Shown here: positions 20,046 through 21,347 of the stretch, piece by piece
Layout: the number at the start of each line of letters is the position of its first letter
Position numbering within the stretch: the first letter of the stretch is position 1
NCBI GenBank assembly: GCA_026386995.1
Contig: JAPLMO010000082.1
Coordinates: 1-21,347 of the forward strand
From: Planctomycetota bacterium
Lineage (GTDB): Bacteria > Planctomycetota > Phycisphaerae > FEN-1346
Direction of reading: 5' to 3'
Length of the DNA: 21,347 nucleotides
Position numbers and translations under genes: made by a program
The notes under the pieces: model-generated
The model's database searches: none
Told to the model about the DNA's origin: nothing
Seen by the model: the letters and a program-made list of their open reading frames with translations, nothing else

Positions 20046-21200
20046 ATGACAACCCTGCATGCGGCGGCCGATACCACGTACACCTACGTCGACAGGGACG
20101 TGACCCTGCATGAGATGCTGGCCTGGATGGCGCCGGCCGGCCGTTTGGCCATCGACATCGAGGCTGATAGCCTGTACCACTACCGCGAAAAGGTCTGCCT
20201 GGCGCAGGTGACGGTGTGCGGGCGAAACTTCGTGGTGGATCCGTTGGCGAAGTTGGACCTGGAACCTTTTCTGGCCGCGCTGGCGGGTCAGACGCTGGTC
20301 ATCCACGGGGCGGATTACGATCTGCGGATACTGCGCGGTTCGTTCGGTTTCCGCCCGAGGGCAGGGGTGATCGACACGATGATAGCCGCCCAACTTCTGG
20401 GCTTCGAGAAACCCGGGCTCTCTTCGCTGGTGGAGCAGTTCTCCGGCCAGACCTTCAGCAAGGGCGGGCAGAAGTCCGACTGGTCGCGCCGCCCGCTCAG
20501 CCCGGCGCAATTGCGATACGCGGTGGACGACACGCGGTACCTCGAACCGCTGGCCGACAGGCTGTTGGCCGACCTGGGCCGGCTGGGACGGCGGCACTGG
20601 ATCGAGCAGAGCTGCGAGGCGGCCATAGAAGCAACGGTGGACGACCGCGAAGTCGATCCGGATCGGCAGTGGCGGATTAAAGGCATGCGGGACCTGACGC
20701 GCTCGCAGGCAGCCTTCGTGCGTGAACTGTGGAAGTGGCGCGAACGGGAGGCCGAGCGGGCGGATCGCCCGCCGTTCAAGATTCTTGGCGATGCCGGCCT
20801 GATGGAACTGGCCGCCTGGGCCGAGAAGCATTCGGGGGCCGACCTTGCTCGCGCGCCAAGGCTCCCGCGCGACTTCCGCGGCACGAGGCTGGAGTCGCTG
20901 CGCGAGGCGATCCTCAGGGCAGGCCGCCTCGGCCACTTGGACTGGCCGGAGCCGCGACTGCGGCTCTCGGAGAAGCGGTGGAACCCGGCGAAAGGTTTGG
21001 GTCGTCTTCGCGATGGCGTCGCCAGCCTGGCCGCGGATCTGGGTCTGCAACCGGCGGTCGTCGCGCCCCGGACGGCCCTGGATGAGATCTCTCGCCGCCG
21101 ACCGACGGACGTGGCGGGAATCCAGCAAGCCGGCAAACTGTTGCCCTGGCAGGCGGGATTGCTCGTCCCGGTTGTTCGGCGCGCGTTGGGCGTGGGTTGA
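20046..21200 (+). CDS. rnd: ribonuclease D, DEDDy 3'-5' exoribonuclease
   Basis: A 384-residue cytoplasmic enzyme that trims the 3' ends of tRNA precursors and other small RNAs. The exonuclease domain spans residues 12-190: ExoI LAIDIEADS (Asp37, Glu39), ExoII LVIHGADYDLRIL (Asp92), ExoIII LRYAVDDTRYL (Tyr158, Asp162, the DEDDy pattern). An HRDC domain follows at about 210-290 (WRIKGMRDLTRSQAAFVRELWKWREREAERAD), and then a second, weaker helical HRDC-like region to the end. Length and order are normal for bacterial RNase D. It is a single-gene unit between repeat copies, with its own promoter and an inverted repeat across its stop codon. Confidence 0.95.
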   Translation: MTTLHAAADTTYTYVDRDVTLHEMLAWMAPAGRLAIDIEADSLYHYREKVCLAQVTVCGRNFVVDPLAKLDLEPFLAALAGQTLVIHGADYDLRILRGSFGFRPRAGVIDTMIAAQLLGFEKPGLSSLVEQFSGQTFSKGGQKSDWSRRPLSPAQLRYAVDDTRYLEPLADRLLADLGRLGRRHWIEQSCEAAIEATVDDREVDPDRQWRIKGMRDLTRSQAAFVRELWKWREREAERADRPPFKILGDAGLMELAAWAEKHSGADLARAPRLPRDFRGTRLESLREAILRAGRLGHLDWPEPRLRLSEKRWNPAKGLGRLRDGVASLAADLGLQPAVVAPRTALDEISRRRPTDVAGIQQAGKLLPWQAGLLVPVVRRALGVG

Positions 21201-21238
21201 TCTCAAACGCCGTGTTGCTCCAGGACTCACCCACGCCC
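21188..21238 (+). terminator. inverted repeat across the ribonuclease D stop codon
   Basis: GGGCGTGGGT (21188-21197) and ACCCACGCCC (21229-21238) form a perfect 10-bp stem with a 31-nt loop that includes the TGA stop. No T-run follows, so this is not a classic intrinsic terminator. It may protect the transcript 3' end or stop transcription with Rho. Module A copy 5 begins a few bases later. Confidence 0.4.
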
Positions 21239-21245
21239 GAACCGT

Positions 21246-21303
21246 TGTTCCTCCCGAATATTCCGTCCGCCTTATTCTACAAGCACTTACGTCTCTTGTC
21301 TGT
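21246..21303 (+). repeat. repeat module A, copy 5
   Basis: The core differs from copy 1 at one base. Its minus-strand CAGACA-17-TAGAAT is intact and points back into the ribonuclease D gene. Followed by a short linker and module B. Confidence 0.95.
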
Positions 21304-21309
21304 TCCACG

Positions 21310-21347
21310 GTCTGCGCGCATCGGCCAGGAAAGAGATGAAGGCCAAG
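21310..21347 (+). repeat. repeat module B, copy 6 (cut by the window edge)
   Basis: tctgcgcgcatcggccagg followed by aaagagatgaaggccaag matches the 5' start of B. The window ends inside the left stem arm, so completeness cannot be judged. Confidence 0.9.

Noticed and set aside
19848..21308. 486-residue minus-strand open frame opposite ribonuclease D
   Set aside because: It is antisense to a gene with all DEDDy motifs, and both ends are translated repeat modules.
151..21347. Integron-like cassette array, with the repeats as attC sites
   Set aside because: Same orientation and unit-by-unit spacing are suggestive, but I found no RYYYAAC/GTTRRRY core pairs in the modules and no integrase. Genes also face both ways.
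2147..21347. CRISPR array or insertion sequence
   Set aside because: Repeats are far apart with genes between them, with no short regular spacers, and no transposase or terminal inverted repeats were found.

Overview
The window is GC-rich bacterial DNA. It carries a dense set of secreted carbohydrate-active enzymes on the minus strand, a Tat-exported sulfatase, a membrane cytochrome b plus multiheme cytochrome c pair, and no SusC/SusD-type transporter genes. This style fits a Planctomycetota/PVC-group or Hydrogenedentota-like heterotroph. The assignment is inferred from gene content only, because no rRNA or other marker gene is present.

Layout: (1) 1-87 is the 3' end of a plus-strand gene. 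(2) 331-2043, minus strand, holds a DUF1097-like membrane protein and an EamA/DMT transporter. (3) 2502-17951, all minus strand, is a glycan-degradation locus. In transcription order it contains a GH95-like enzyme, a GH101-like endo-alpha-N-acetylgalactosaminidase, a sulfatase, a remnant SGNH/GDSL hydrolase, a GH29 alpha-L-fucosidase, a multidomain sialate O-acetylesterase-like esterase, an unassigned beta-propeller-like secreted protein and a GH43-type five-bladed propeller. Together these look suited to a fucosylated, sulfated, acetylated O-glycan such as a mucin-type or algal/animal matrix glycan. (4) 18491-19851, plus strand, is a translationally coupled cytochrome b-like membrane protein and octaheme cytochrome c. 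(5) 20046-21200, plus strand, is ribonuclease D.

The most striking feature is a family of dispersed intergenic repeats built from four modules (A about 58 bp, B about 160 bp, C about 257 bp, D about 50 bp). The modules combine as A-B, C-B or A-D. Every copy in the window has the same orientation, and a copy lies at nearly every boundary between transcription units. On the minus strand, module A contains a conserved promoter-like pair (CAGACA-17-TAGAAT) followed by a Shine-Dalgarno-like GGGAGGAA. Module C contains another promoter-like pair (TTGTGA-17-TACCRT) inside a perfect 9-bp inverted repeat. Module B carries a 7-bp stem around an SalI-type palindrome. A or C copies lie directly upstream of five of the minus-strand units. 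I propose that these are portable regulatory cassettes controlling the glycan locus. Some copies have also become part of gene ends, supplying stop codons or truncating genes.

Product names for the enzymes rest on motifs read by eye. The repeat structure and coordinates are read directly from the sequence. The regulatory role is inference.
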